From Escarpia spicata (lineage: Eukaryota > Annelida > Polychaeta > Sabellida > Siboglinidae), in contig OZ023209.1 of NCBI GenBank assembly GCA_963995525.1, positions 35,501,179 through 35,565,178 on the forward strand: a stretch of 64,000 bases of DNA, read 5' to 3'. The notes beneath the pieces are model-generated. The model saw only the letters and a list, made by a program, of their open reading frames with translations. It searched no databases and was not told the origin of the DNA. Both the position numbers and the translations under genes were made by a program. This document shows positions 26,636-60,600 of this stretch, in pieces (within the stretch, counting starts at the first letter, position 1; every line of letters starts with the position of its first letter).

Positions 26636-29600
26636 ATGGCAAAATACCCAACTATGAACTGGGAAGGCGATAACATCGCAGAAACATTCAAACTCTTTAA
26701 ACAGCAAATGACATTGATACTCACAGACGAGAATGTCATTGACCCAGCTAAACAGGCAATCAAAATTCTGATTGCTGTTGGTAATGAAGGACTCAAGCGT
26801 TTAAATGCGTCAATGCTATCAGACACAGACAAGCAAGATTCCGCAAAACTCTATAAGCTGTTTGAAGACCAACTAGACATACGGGTGAACTTTCGCATCC
26901 ACAGAATGGAACTGATGACATTTCGTCAAACAGAGCGAGAAAGTACAGACGAGTTTGTCAACAGAGCGCGTCATAAAGGCAGTTTGTGCGACTTTGATGA
27001 ATGTGAGCTAGTGGAGCGAGTCATTGAGCTCATCATAGGGAGTACACCTCATGAACTGTTGCAGAAGCATTTGCTAGACCAAAACAAAGGGTACGACATG
27101 AGGAGTGTACTGCAAGAGGCACGCAAGTACGAGGCCATAGCCGCCGGAGAGGCGTCCCTACAAACATTATCCACACATCACACGTCAATCAGTGAGGTAA
27201 AGCACCGAAACGCGTGCAGAAACTGTGCATTGTCACACGCACCGAGGCAGTGCCCTGCATACAAAGACAGATGCAAGCACTGCGATGGCATCGGGCACTG
27301 GGCCAAGTGTTGTAGGAAGAAACAGAAAGATGAACAACAAAGGTATCGCAAACGACGTGATAGCCAGCCAAAGAGCCGAAGCCGACGTGACAGTCGCCGC
27401 AGACCAGATAAACAAATCCATGAACTTTCTGGCTACCAAACAGAAAACGAAAACCCGGATTACGAAAGTGAAAGTGAAGGCGAAATCTACACGAAGTCGT
27501 TCAGCACGATGACGACAGAAAACCCGGGTCGCTGCACAGACTCTCCACATGACGAAGTGTACGCTCAACTTAACATTGTGTGCGCTGACATGAAGGGCGT
27601 CCACGAACTCAAACTGAAGGTTGATACTGGCGCTTCGGGCAACACACTGCCCATACGCATAGCACGACAAATGTACGGTGACCAGTGAACAACCAAAGTT
27701 GAGCCCGTACCGAACACTACGCTGACAGCCTACAATGGTGGCGAGATAAAATGCTGCGGTGCAATGAAAATACTCTGCCAGTACAAAGAATGCCAGTGGA
27801 GAAAGTACAAATTCTACGTCGTCGATGTCGACGGGCTAGCAATCTTAGGCTTGCGAGCATGTGAACAGATGAAAATCGTCACCATCAATGCAGTCAAGTC
27901 GAGAGACAAAACAACCCAACATGCGGTGACCGTGAAGTCCGTGGATGATCTGAAGAGGCGTTTTCCAGAGCAGTTCGACCGCATAGGTAGCTTCGATGGG
28001 AAGGCTAGCCTAGTACTGAAACCAGATGTGCAACCATCAATCGATGCACCACGCAAGTGCAGCATTCACCTCAAAGAGAAACTCCAACGAGAATTGGACA
28101 ATATGCAGAGTGATGGTATCATCCGCAAGATCGAGTACCACACGGACTGGTGCTTATCAATCACCACGACTGTGAAGCGGGATGGTTCGTTGAGAGTCTG
28201 CCTAGACCCTAAGCGTCTCAACGACAGCCTCAAGCGGTGCCCACACAAAATACCGACTCTAGAAGAGCTCAATCCTGAGTTTGCAGAGGCACGCGTCTTC
28301 TCCAAGATGGATGCCAAGGCTGGGTATTGGTCCATCCACCTAGTCGAGGCCAGTCAGGAACTGACGACCTTCCGCACACCTTTCGGCAGGTATTGCTACA
28401 AGAGGCTTCCGTTTGGCCTGTGCGTATCCCAAGACCTATTCCAGCAGGCCATGGACCGCATACTAGCCAGGACGCCAGGTTGCGTCGGCATCGCAGACGA
28501 CGTAGTCGTGTATGGTCGAGACGACGTGGAGCACGACAAGAACCTGCTGAGACTGATGCAGGTCGCCAGTGAGGAAGGTCTCGTCTTCAACTCGAAGAAA
28601 TGTGTCGTGAAGACCCACGAGATCGTCTTCTTCGGGTCAGTCTACGGCCAAGACGGAATCAGACCGGACCCGAGCAAGATTGAGGACTTACGCATGAAGC
28701 CGACCCCTCAGGACAAGGAGGACCTGTAGCGATGCATCGGCCTGATGAACTACCTTGCCGCGTACATACCTCACTTTGCGGACAAGGTGGCACCCTTGAG
28801 AGAACTCCTCAAGAAGGACGTACCATTCGCGTGGCACGAGGACCACCAACACACCTATGACGATCTGAAGAGATGTATCAGCAACGAATCATGTCTGGCG
28901 TACTACCATCCACAGAAGGAAACGACGCTGGAAGTCGACGCATCGCAGAAAGGGTTGGGTGCCTGTCTGCTGCAGAACAACAAACCCGTGGCGTTCGCAT
29001 CGAAGACACTCACCCCAGCCCAGTCAGCCAGAACACCGACAACAACCTCTCCTCGCCCACGACGTACCATCAACACCGTGGACTAAAGTGGCAAGCGACA
29101 TGTTCCAGGTCAAAGGAAACAACTACCTGCTGATTAGCGACTTTCACTCAAAGTTCTACCTCGTCCAGAAGATGCAGTCAACAACCAGTTCTGCCATCGC
29201 GAACATGTCAGCAGAATGGTTCAGCATGTTCTCACCACCACTGGAAATAGTGACTGACAATGGCCCACAGTATGTAGGGCAACCATTCCACGACATGTGT
29301 AAGAAGTGGAACGTCAAACACACTACAACATCACCCAGATATCCTCAATCCAACGGACTCATTGAGAGACAGGTCAGGGCGGTGAAAGCGGTCATACAGA
29401 AATGTGCGAAGACGGGCAGCGACGTGCTAATTGCCTTACAACACCATCGATGCACGCCGCTGGATAGTCATCTATCTAGCCCGAGTGAAATCTTGTTCAA
29501 CAGACCTGTGCGCACTACCCTACCGAGTCACCACCCGACGCTGACGCAGAGCCAGCAATCGAACAACGAGCAACTCGAGCGACGCAGAGATCGAATGATA

Positions 29601-29972
29601 CGGGACCACGACCGACACGCGGGTCCAGAGCTCGCTCCGCTGCATGCTGGGCAACGCGTGCGAATCCTGAACAAGGAAACACACCAATGGTGCCCTGGAG
29701 AGATCATCGCGCAGAGCACAGAACCGCGTTCATACATCGTACAGACGCCAAATGGCACGCGTCTGCGCAGAACAAGGTCCCATCTGAGAGAGCTGGTGTT
29801 GACGCCAACTCCAAGATCCGTGACATTCCGTGACCCGCTGGACGACGACGACACCTCCGACCAACCGGTCGCGGTGCCCGTCACAACGACCGGTAACACA
29901 CCGCCCTCCGAACCAGCGATCCGACGATCAGGGCGCGTGATCAGGAAGCCGGCCAGATTCAGCAATGAGTAA
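26636..29972 (+). pseudogene. gag-pol of the Ty3/gypsy element, disrupted
   Basis: Translation starts at ATG 26,636 in a good context (AACAATGG). The gag part (about 350 codons) carries two zinc knuckles: a CX2CX3HX4C type (CRNCALSHAPRQC) and a CX2CX4HX4C type (CKHCDGIGHWAKCC). An aspartic protease start (VDTGAS) follows at about 27,620. The same frame is cut by TGA at 27,686-27,688 and TAG at 28,727-28,729. Reverse transcriptase lies between them, with FxDD-type motif IADDVVVYG near 28,490. RNase H begins at about 28,937 (EVDAS) but breaks off near 29,030, where the frame changes and integrase resumes at LLAHDVPSTPW. By family comparison roughly 0.6-0.8 kb is missing: the rest of RNase H and the integrase zinc finger. 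The integrase core keeps its Asp, Asp (TDNGPQY) and Glu (NGLIERQ), and ends at a stop at 29,970. The product is almost certainly not functional in cis. Confidence 0.9.
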
Positions 29973-30099
29973 TTTTGACTAGTTATTAATTGACTATGCA
30001 ATTGCGTTAGAATAGTTCTGTGTTATATAAGCTTACTCATAATCTCATATTCATAATTATTGTTCTAGTTCTATGTATATCGTTCACTTTTATTTCTGC

Positions 30100-30108
30100 A
30101 GAGGGAGA
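30100..30108 (+). other. Polypurine tract of the LTR retrotransposon
   Basis: AGAGGGAGA directly abuts the first base of the 3' LTR, the expected place and composition for the plus-strand primer. Confidence 0.75.
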
Positions 30109-30267
30109 TGTTGTGATATAGCACATACCATAATTGCTATAGCGAACTACATTATCGCATGTATCACTACGCCCAATAAACACCAGTTGGTGAGTTAGCC
30201 GATCAGCCTGGATCGAGTGTTTGTGCATAGCTGAACGTCATTATACCTATCATAGCGAATCACTTCA
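30109..30267 (+). repeat. 3' LTR
   Basis: 159 bp, one mismatch to the 5' LTR (ACGCCC here, ACGTCC there). It is followed by the second target-site copy TCGGC at 30,268-30,272. Confidence 0.95.
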
Positions 30268-30534
30268 TCGGCAACCAAGTAGACCAGCTTCATTAGTATT
30301 GCATGATGGAGAATAAATGTCACGTTCAAGATTTTGTGTAACCTTAGTCAAATAGAATAGTAACTCATTAGAGTAAGATTGATCCCATTGTCTGGGTTAT
30401 TGTTCACACAAACACACACCAGGTGGTCTATGAAATGACATGACACCAAATGAAGTACACGGGTGATTAGTGAATTGTGGTAATGCTTAGTCGATTAGCA
30501 CAACGAATGCAGACCAATTATAATTTAGTTGTGC

Positions 30535-30790
30535 TATTAGTGGCATATCTAGGATCTGGCAAAGGGAGGCCAAAAGGTTATATACAAAAAAATCAGCCAA
30601 AGGAGGCCTGGCCAAATGCCCCCTAAATACGCTAAGATTGTAAGTTTAGGTGTAAGTGTAATTTGACGTGAAGTCGATACATTGGGCTTGAAATGTATTA
30701 ATGCGTAATATGCATGGATGAATACTATGCTCTATTTTGGTGCCTCTCATGCCCCTCCATGCATTGCCTCCTGGCTACGCGCCTGGCAAC
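30535..30790. mobile_element. Possible small MITE-like element
   Basis: The segment starts GTGGCATATCTAGGATCTGG and ends CTCCTGGCTACGCGCCTGGCA. The end, read in reverse complement, is similar to the start, though imperfectly. The inside is non-coding (AAGGGAGGCC, TGGGCTTGAAATG). No clear target duplication was found, so the class is uncertain. Confidence 0.3.
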
Positions 30791-31019
30791 CAGCGACACA
30801 TTGGGAAATGGCTTGTTTGTGTTACTTTATCTGAATAAAAAGCGATGTTATAGTTGACAAATTAGGTGTCGTTTTATTATGCCCTGGCGGACGATTGGAA
30901 TCTATGGAATCTATGGAAATCAGTGCCTCTGTACACTGAATTTTGTGTGAGGTGTAGGACATAAACATACCATTTAGTCTCTCTGCCAGAAAAAAATAAA
31001 TTCCAAAACAATGTATATA

Positions 31020-31129
31020 ATTGTAATGTGTGTGTATATATATATTATAAATATATATATAATATATATTTATAAATATATATATATATATTTATAATAT
31101 ATATATGTCCACACACACACATATGTTTA

Positions 31130-31179
<50 letters not shown>

Positions 31180-31298
31180 CAATTTCGCGTAAAACACCAA
31201 TTAAAACCAAAACAAAACAGCAAGTTCACTATTTGTTGAACATTTTTTATATTTTTTTATATGTATATATATATATATATATAAACTACATCGCTCGA

Positions 31299-31332
<34 letters not shown>

Positions 31333-31457
31333 TCGAGCGATGTAGTTTGGTGATGTGAACATTTTAGGATAGATCAAACGAGGAAAGAATGACACTTAAA
31401 CTATCATCAAGGACCCCGTTAACTTCTCGGTCATACATACGTAAATTTATGTGTATC

Positions 31458-31493
<36 letters not shown>

Positions 31494-31524
31494 CATATAC
31501 TTCACAGTCATACATACATAAATG

Positions 31525-31572
<48 letters not shown>

Positions 31573-31580
31573 ACCGTGTA
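31020..31580. repeat. AT-dinucleotide tracts with two unique-ended palindromes
   Basis: Long TA/AT runs are arranged as perfect inverted repeats. At 31,283-31,348 the arm AAACTACATCGCTCGAG is repeated as its exact reverse complement across a TA core. At 31,428-31,576 the arms CGGTCATACATAC and GTATGTATGACCG enclose two related TCATACATACNTAAAT blocks about 76 bp apart. Such tracts extrude as cruciforms and are unstable. The ORFs across them (YIYIYI) are artefacts. Confidence 0.9.
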
Positions 31581-32061
31581 GTTATATTTAGTGAAAATAG
31601 GTGTTGCTCCACTAACAAAAATACGCGACATTGAAGAAAATTATGGGACGCAGTTGTAACTCAGTTTTCAGTGTTATGCAGTTTTAAAACTAAACGTAAC
31701 TGAATAGCGAAATCGTGTCATGCATGACTCAAACACAACCTGTCATCGGTATAACTTAAGCAATTTCTTGATTATTTCCTCAATAAAGCATAACTTATAT
31801 TTGATGCACGGTGTGCTGTGCAACAACCTATATTTATACATGACCGCACATGGATAGTAAGCAACACAGAATGTGTGTATAGTGTGTGTCCTCGGTCTGA
31901 ATGTACAGAGTCCGGTGATTAAAAATTATTATTTAATAAAAAATACACCATTTTTTCAAATCACTAACATTAAAGCTTACATACGGTCTGTTATTAACGA
32001 AGTCCCCGGTTGGCGGGATCTACTCCGGTGTCCTCGGTTGGCACCATATACATGTGTGTGT

Positions 32062-32289
<228 letters not shown>

Positions 32290-33180
32290 AGGAGACACCA
32301 AAGAGTGTTTGCCCGAGTTGTGGAAGTGACAGACGGTGGCTCCACGTCGTGGAGCGGTAGGCAGTTATAATTATATAGACTTGGGTGTGATGTTGTCTGT
32401 TTACAAAACAAGCGTCCATTTTAAATACACAAGGTTTGTTTTAGCATTAAACACTGGAATAATAAGTTCAACAACCACCGACCACCACAGTAAAATAATG
32501 CATCCCACAACTACATTTTTAAGGGTGATTAGGCGAACCGTTATGTATGGGGTAAGTATTATTGAACGATAATACAGGATGAACGTGCGTCGGTTTGACG
32601 TAGAATGAGCGTGTAGGTCATAATTCATACCACATACTGATAGTATAACGTAATGACATCTTCGTACCTTTTATGTTATAGCGCCCTTATTTATATGACT
32701 GTCATACCCAGGAGCGACCATGACGTGTCCTATCAGTAATCGACATGTCACTGTCTGAAATAAATCTGTCAGTAGGCACGTCAACAAAAAATGTAATAAT
32801 CTTGAGCATTGCCATTGGGAATAAATTAAGGGTAATACTAATAGCTTAACGATCTTATAACTGTTTATTTTATGAAGATAGCTTTAATAGATCAAAATAT
32901 ATTGCAATTTTAAGATGGCAATACACATAATTTTTGTGTATCTCTTACAATGACAAAATGGACAAATTTTTTTTCTGTGGATAAATAGTTGCTTTAAAAT
33001 GTCATAACTTTTTTAATTTATATAGATATTTAAATACCGTTTTCAGGGTTTTCAAACACATTGACTAGAGTAATACATTTACAATATTTTTTATTTTTTT
33101 ATTATAACCAAATTAATGCAATTAATTAGTTTTTTTTTGTTATGTTGCATATAAACTCAACAGACTGACACATTTCAATA
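32290..33180. other. No gene recognised
   Basis: AT-rich sequence with T-rich tracts near 33,090 and 33,130. There are short ORFs only, none with a recognisable translation. Confidence 0.5.
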
Positions 33181-33185
33181 TAGGA

Positions 33186-34245
33186 ATTAAGGATGCATAC
33201 CATGCCACCACCAGGACTCCCCTCAGAGAGTCTGATCACGCAACAGTCGTCCTCATCCCCACGTACCGACAGAAACTGAAAACATTGAAGCCATCAGAGA
33301 AGACTGTCAAGAAGCGGATGTTCGATTCGATTGCAGCTCTTCGTGGATGCCTGGAGAGCACAGAGTAGGACATGTTTAAAGAGGCATATCCTGACCTAGA
33401 CGTGTACGCTGACACCATGACATCCTACGTCAACTGGTGTGAGGAAGTGTGCACGCAGACAAAGACTGTCACCCAGTATGACAACGATAAACCTTGGTTT
33501 ACCAGGGACATCAAGCAGAAACTGGCGGAGAAGGACGCAGCGTTCATCAACAGCAGCAGGGAAGTATTCAGGAGAGCTAAGTATGAGGCGCACAAGGCGG
33601 TCAAGAAGGCCAAATTCACATACAAACACAAACTTGAGGACCAGTTCACTTCCAACAACACCAGATCTGTCTGGAAAGGCCTGCAGCAGATTATGCAGTA
33701 CACGGAACACACAGCGGCCATCAACAGCAGGTGACCCCTCGTTCCCTGATCAGATGAACGACTTTTACAACAGATTTGACAAGCTTAGCTATTCACCTGA
33801 GCAACGCCCACTTCCAGCAGGTACCTCTCTGTCTCCGCCCTTTATAGTCCAGGAAGCTGAGGTGAGGAAACTGTTCAGGAGACAGAGCACGTGGAAGGCT
33901 TCGGGTCCAGACAACATCTCCACATCTACCCTGAAGAACTGCTCTGACCAACTCTCTGCGGTGTTTACGGACATCTACAACTCCTCTCTCCAGCAGCACA
34001 GAGTTCCAATCTGCTTCAAAACTTTCACTATCATACCCATTCCCAAGAATTCCAACATCACCGGGCTGAACGACTACCGTCCAGTGGCACTGACCTCAGT
34101 CGCCATGAAAGTGTTCGAGCGCATAGTACTCAAGTAGCTTTAGGTCTGCATCACATTCTGAAGCACCTAGAGAGGCCAGGAACCTATGCCAGGATCCTAT
34201 TCATTGACTTCAGCTCAGCATTTAATACCATCATCCCATTTAAAA
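33186..34245 (+). mobile_element. LINE ORF2 fragment, Jockey-group (CR1/L2-like), plus strand
   Basis: The translation begins with the end of the endonuclease (SDHATVVLIPTYRQKLK). It continues through a linker with PWFTRDIKQKL, shifts frame near 33,735, and carries the start of reverse transcriptase: KASGPDNISTSTLKNCSDQL, FKTFTIIPIPKNSN, NDYRPVALTSVAMKVFERIV. After TAG at about 34,135 it resumes as HILKHLERPGTYARILFIDF and SSAFNTIIP, so about 35 residues between these blocks appear deleted. The stops and shifts make it a dead copy. It is interrupted by another LINE end and resumes at about 34,691. Confidence 0.85.
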
Positions 34246-34690
34246 GTAGCATATAAAAATTACATAAAATGTCAGTTAGATAAACCTGAATAAAAATAAA
34301 TATATATATATTTACAAGTGTATATATTATACATGAATTAAATGAATTAGCCGTTTAAATACCTAAAATAAATAATGTGCTTAAATTAAATAAATACATA
34401 TAATATGCTAATTTAAAAAATAATAATAAATAAATAAATAATTGCAACCTAAGTACATAACCGAATGTCAATATTGCACAAATGTAATTGATGCGGACTG
34501 CAAAGTTCTTTGAAGGCTTGTCGAAATAAGTGTGTCTTTAAGAGTGATTTGAAAGTGGCAACGCAGTTTGCATGCCTGACTGCATGAGGCAGGGCATTCC
34601 ACAGGATCGGACCAGCCACCGAGAAGGAATGACGGCCATAATGTTCAAGGTGATATCTCGGAACAATCAGCAGACCTTGTTCGGCCGATC
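34246..34690 (-). mobile_element. LINE 3' end inserted antisense in the plus-strand LINE
   Basis: On the minus strand the segment reads RSLRSAEQGLLIVPRYH, then RHSFSVAGPILWNALP and ATFKSLLKTHLFRQAF. This is the standard C-terminal tail of CR1/RTE-type LINE ORF2. It is followed by an AT-rich 3' UTR with TTTATTTATTTATTATTATT-like simple repeats. The 5' truncation point at about 34,690 abuts plus-strand LINE reverse transcriptase, which makes this the younger, nested insertion. Confidence 0.75.
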
Positions 34691-34840
34691 TAAGTGATCT
34701 GGATACAGGTGCCCCACAAGGTTGTGTGCTATTCCCCTTCCCGTTTACTATCTTCACAAATGACTGTCTCCGTGGACCAATCAGTCCTTGTGAGCAAGTT
34801 TTCCAATGACACCACTGTGGCACACAGGGTTTCGCCGACA
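34691..34840 (+). mobile_element. Continuation of the plus-strand LINE reverse transcriptase
   Basis: The plus translation reads DTGAPQGCVLFPFPFTIFTN, the conserved GxPQGxxLSP block. After a frame change it reads VSKFSNDTTVAHR, where the catalytic FADD motif is replaced by FSND. The order fits the fragment ending SSAFNTIIP at about 34,240. Confidence 0.8.
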
Positions 34841-36693
34841 CAAAACTCTCAAATGTCATGATTTTGTAATGACCCAAAACCATATCACGCACCGGAGGAT
34901 GCAATCAATTTTTTTAACACAGACTAAATGAACAGTAATTATGAAAAATCAAAAAATAACTTGTGATAGACCAGCGTAACTATATTTAATTTGCAAATGA
35001 AATACACTGTTGTCATAAAATCGATGTAAGATAGCGTAATTCTGCTCAAATTTCAAAATTTTAATAACGTAAACGAAGTTGAACTTACCTCCGACAACAG
35101 CATAGCAGCGAATGAGGTAAATGACTGAAAAAAGCCCACCAAAACACAAGTTGAAACAAAACACTACCCGCGTGCCGGCAAACGAGATGACGCTGTGGTG
35201 ATCGCGAAACGATCCAGTTAGCAGAATTAATTGAAGTGCCTACTGTCAGTGTCACTGAGTCTGAGTGACAGTAAGTGACTGACATGGATGGTTCATTGAC
35301 ATTGGCATTGCTTGTCGTGAAGTTGATGGTAATGATTCCCAATCACCCCACCCTAAGGCAATAACAATTCCTGCATAAAAATTACTTCTAGGCTAGATAT
35401 CTAAGTTTAAAGTTAAAGGGAAACAAAAGAAAAGGCAATTTTGGGGGGTTATATATGTATAACTAGTAAAAGATTTAAGAATTAATACAAACTAACCATT
35501 TTAACTACAGTCAAAAATATCATGCTAGTGGTTTATTAGGAAAAGCTTTTTGGGCTCTTGTGTCGAACCCGATTAACTTGAGTTTTGCCTAACTTTGCTA
35601 CCTCATCATCCCCGGCATATTTATATTACAAAAATATTGTGTCTTAGCTCACTAGGAAAGCCCAAATAGCGACTGGGTTTCCGCTAGTTATGCGCATGAA
35701 ATTAGTTATGTATAGCAGCATATGTTGATGCAAACCAGGGCACTAGTTATGCCTAAAAAATGTGCCAAGATGCAATATTCTCCAACGTAAATATGCCTGG
35801 GATAATGTTGAATGATGGAACTAACGCATTGAGATATCAAAGTTATAACGGCAAAATCAAAATGGGTCCGGATTCAACACAAGTGCCGCTTTTTGAACAC
35901 ATAACAGCAGTATTTCATGGGCCACGTCGTTATTGTCAATAAACCTACATAACAACCAGTGAACGAAAGAAACTGGGACAATAAAGTGGTGCCACCTTAT
36001 TTAGTTTTGGTAGTTTTCATTGTGTAATGCAAACACAAGTTCAGTTTTTGTAGATTTTGGTGAGTACAAGAATGCAAGTTGGGTGATCTTTTACTTTCTG
36101 ACCTAACCCTGAAAACGACCACCAACAGCCGCCAAACTTCTCACATATCTTACGTACATATACACACACTGAGTTACAAAAACAATTCTCTTACATTCCA
36201 ATAACAATAAAAATTCACAGAACAAACTCAAGTGAAACTTGACATCGCCGGCAGCGATTGCCCGTACCTCTGTGGTTACCATAAAATTGATATTGTGTTG
36301 AGGCGTCGCTACATAAATGAGCTTTACAGAAATTCCTTACAGTGGCGTTATCATTACTGTGTGCATAGAGTCCCTGTATAAAGATAAAGCTTTACATGTG
36401 TGTGCGTGTTCGCCCTAGCAACGCAGAGACACTCGCATAGCCCACCCCTACCACCTCGCCCATCATTTTACCCAGGGGAAACACTGCATATGACATATTA
36501 CAAAATCCTATTTCATTGGAAACTGACCTTGTAAACTTCCACTGAACCATATTCTGTAACCTGTAGACAACTACATATACCACAGGCTGTCGTAGGTCTT
36601 TGAAGGAGGTGATGAGACGTCAGGAACTTGTCGCAGAAACATTCAGTCTTTGCAGGAACAGTTCAGTGTTGTTAGCAGATCATTCATAGTTAC
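34841..36693. other. Intergenic region upstream of MCCC1, nothing convincing
   Basis: AT-rich. A local palindromic stretch lies near 35,240-35,285 (GTCACTGAGTCTGAGTGAC). The short ORFs at 35,760 and 36,392 have no recognisable product. The MCCC1 promoter should lie just upstream of 36,694, but no TATA box or CpG cluster stands out. Confidence 0.5.
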
Positions 36694-57643
<20,950 letters not shown>

Positions 57644-60600
57644 TGCGACAGGATGTCAATATCAAAACAGTATTACACTAGCCATAGTGAACTAGACGTG
57701 TTTACTCCCTGGAGGAGCTCAGGCCATAAAAAACACCTTCCCACTGGACACAGCTGAGGGCTTATGCTCCAGGTTGTTTCTATATACAACCTGCCATAAC
57801 TGTACTTCTTCATATTCTTGGTTGTTTCCTGTTGCCGCGAGGGTTCCATGAGGGCAGGAGTCTTGTAATATTTTGTGTTGGCCGACTTTGGTCTGCAGCT
57901 TCACAATCTCCTGCTAATTTCATGTCTGTTTTTTTATTTGTCCCTTTTCATACTGATTCATTACAATTTGTTTCTAGCTGTCAAATCATTATAATTCTTG
58001 TTCAAGACTTGCTTACAAGACGAACCATAAGTTACATTAACACTAGCAGGCCTACAACATGTCAGCTCCATACATGCAAAACTTACACAAGTGATCATAG
58101 TGTATTAGGTAATCTTGGTTAGTAGCAATTTTTTTCTCTGATGGCCATAGACAGTTGTTTGCCAAAACATTCCCGAGATTATTTTTGTGGTTGCATTTAG
58201 GTTTTTTTTTGCCCGATGTAAATTCTGGTTGGGGAGAGAAGATTTTAAACACAGAACATAGAACAGGTATTCTGATGCATTATCGAGGATAACTTTCCCA
58301 GACCTGTACTTTGGAGTAACTTGTTTACATGTAATAACGTATGCAATCCATTCAGGAATTTTCCCACACTGCTATATATATATATAATGAACACCTGGAT
58401 CTGACCCTTTGACGCCAATCATGTCCATTGCTTGTGCAGCAAGCATTACATGAAAATGGGGCAGCTGCCTGCAATCTCAACTTGGCAATGTCATCTATTG
58501 AGTTAAAAAAGGGTTTCACAAGTATTTTTTGGTGAAAAAATGATCCCAAAACTGTGACTCTTGTGTTCAACAGCATCTAATGTTCATGTACTTTTAGTGT
58601 TCTGCGTTACGTTACAATCATGCGAGTAACATTGTTCCGAGACCATCTTTTGTGTCTTATTATACATGTACTATGCAGAAACAACCAAACTGTTACAAGA
58701 TATTTTCAAATGTTAGCGGTGATTTTATGTAGAATTGATTAGATTCTTTTTGTAGAATTTATTAGTTTATTTTTGTATATCATTATTGTTGAGATCCATC
58801 ACATAACCTGTATATTTTTATATATCACTTAATAGCGCCATATTAATAATATTTGGAATTGCCATTTTATGAATTGTAGGCCACAGCCTCATTCTTGATG
58901 CATGTGTGTACCTATGTGTTGATATATTATTATCAGTTATAAAATGATTATTATCGTTTTTCTTGTGGTCAGTTTATCTGTGACTAGTTCCTTCTGTGAA
59001 CAAGTAATTAGGATAATCTATACATACTTAGTTGTTTTTTGAACAATCATTGTAAATGCAGTGTTGCAAACAATTAGATATGGTATCTTGGAAAGATATT
59101 TCATAGTTACTATGTTCACAATGCTCTATGTGCTTCCTGTGATAAACCACCCACTTACAAAAGCAGCCAGATGTTATGTACCGGGGAACACTAGACACAA
59201 ACGGTTACATAACCTGGAACAATCACTCCAAGGGTAATCATAGTCAAGAATTTCTAAAAATATAATAGTCTTATGGATCCATCCTATATATACTTACATG
59301 TAAGTGCAACAATGAACACAGACAACAGGTCGTTTCTCATTTTGCTTTTTTTATTCTTGCAGTATTTGTTTCCCCAACTTATTTACACTGGACGTCAAGC
59401 GAGACGCCACAAGACAAATTCTGCAGCAAAGACAAACGTCACCTTCATAAACACACTTAACAATTTTCCATTTTTATGCTAACTTGGAATACGCATATAG
59501 AATGTGACCGTCACTTGGTCACGACTGAATGAATCTGTCACTCTCAACGATCCTTTGCAAAATAACATTATTTTAGTCTTCTTTCGGCAGCCACCGAAAC
59601 AAATTTCCTATAATTTCAGCAGCAGGGTGTTTCAATGTGCGCTGACATGATTCAATACATCTGCTGCCGTGGAGATGGGTATACAGTATTCAGACTGCTT
59701 GTACAAAATCAATACATGAATGGACCAATGAAACCCAATCAACAACTCGGTGATGTCAGCGAATCCAGTAAAGCCAACTGTAATATTACACTGATGTAAC
59801 ATTACAACCAGTCAAGGTATATTAAGATGTGAGAATGCCAGTAAAGGAGCCACCTTATTGTATGTGTCCGCATCAATCCTTCCCGTCTGTTCTACATGAT
59901 CAGTGCATTCAACAGACCAAGAGGCCCAAACTTACTCTTAATGGCACTGCAACCTACAAACATGTCTTCGTTAATATTTACATGATATCAAAATCTGTTT
60001 ACGCATCATCATTTACAATGTTTAATTTCTCATGACACTTCAGGACTCCACCCCGTGCTTCAAGGGAATTCCGTCCAGTAATCTCCTGTTTTCCTCATTG
60101 ACCCACCCTTGGACAAACTTACCGAGAGATCAACCCCCACCCCACTGCAGCCCCGGGCATCTTATCAAAGGACTTGGGCAGCAACAACTTTTTATACAAT
60201 ACATAATTGGTAACGCACGTTCTAAGATTTCCAGAGCATGTGTACAATGACAAGAACACAGACAGACAAGTATTACCCTTTTATGTTGGGCAATAATAAA
60301 AATCCAGCTTAACCGGAAATGGTTCATTCTATCGTAAATAGAACATGGTCAACTTTTCACCAAGTTTCTCACACCAGGCATGGGCCAATCCTATTGTAGA
60401 CCAACGAGTGTCTGGTAGTTTCCTGGAGGCCTGTAGCACTGCCGTACTGAACAGAATAAATACAAACACGCACAGATATCAGTAAACATCACATACAGTG
60501 TTGCAGTCACCACCGGTGGGCTCAGATCTTAACATATGACATCCATGGAAAGTCTAACAATACCTGACTGAAATAGACACATCTCACAAAGTGCTGTACA

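Larger units (their letters stand above)
26086..30267 (+). mobile_element. Ty3/gypsy LTR retrotransposon, recent and defective
   Basis: Two 159-bp LTRs flank 3.86 kb of internal DNA with a primer-binding site, gag, protease, reverse transcriptase, a damaged RNase H, an integrase core and a polypurine tract. The host target TCGGC is duplicated on both sides (26,081-26,085 and 30,268-30,272), so the copy is a true single insertion. The LTRs differ at one base by eye (T/C near 26,163 and 30,186), which implies a young insertion. The coding region nevertheless has two in-frame stops and an internal deletion. The knuckle pattern and the order protease-RT-RNase H-integrase place it in Ty3/gypsy, close to the group often annotated as K02A2.6-like. 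No envelope gene is seen. Confidence 0.95.

Noticed and set aside
27189..27670. Minus-strand ORFs of 60-145 codons opposite gag
   Set aside because: Shadows of the gag-pol reading frame. They have no start context and no recognisable domain.
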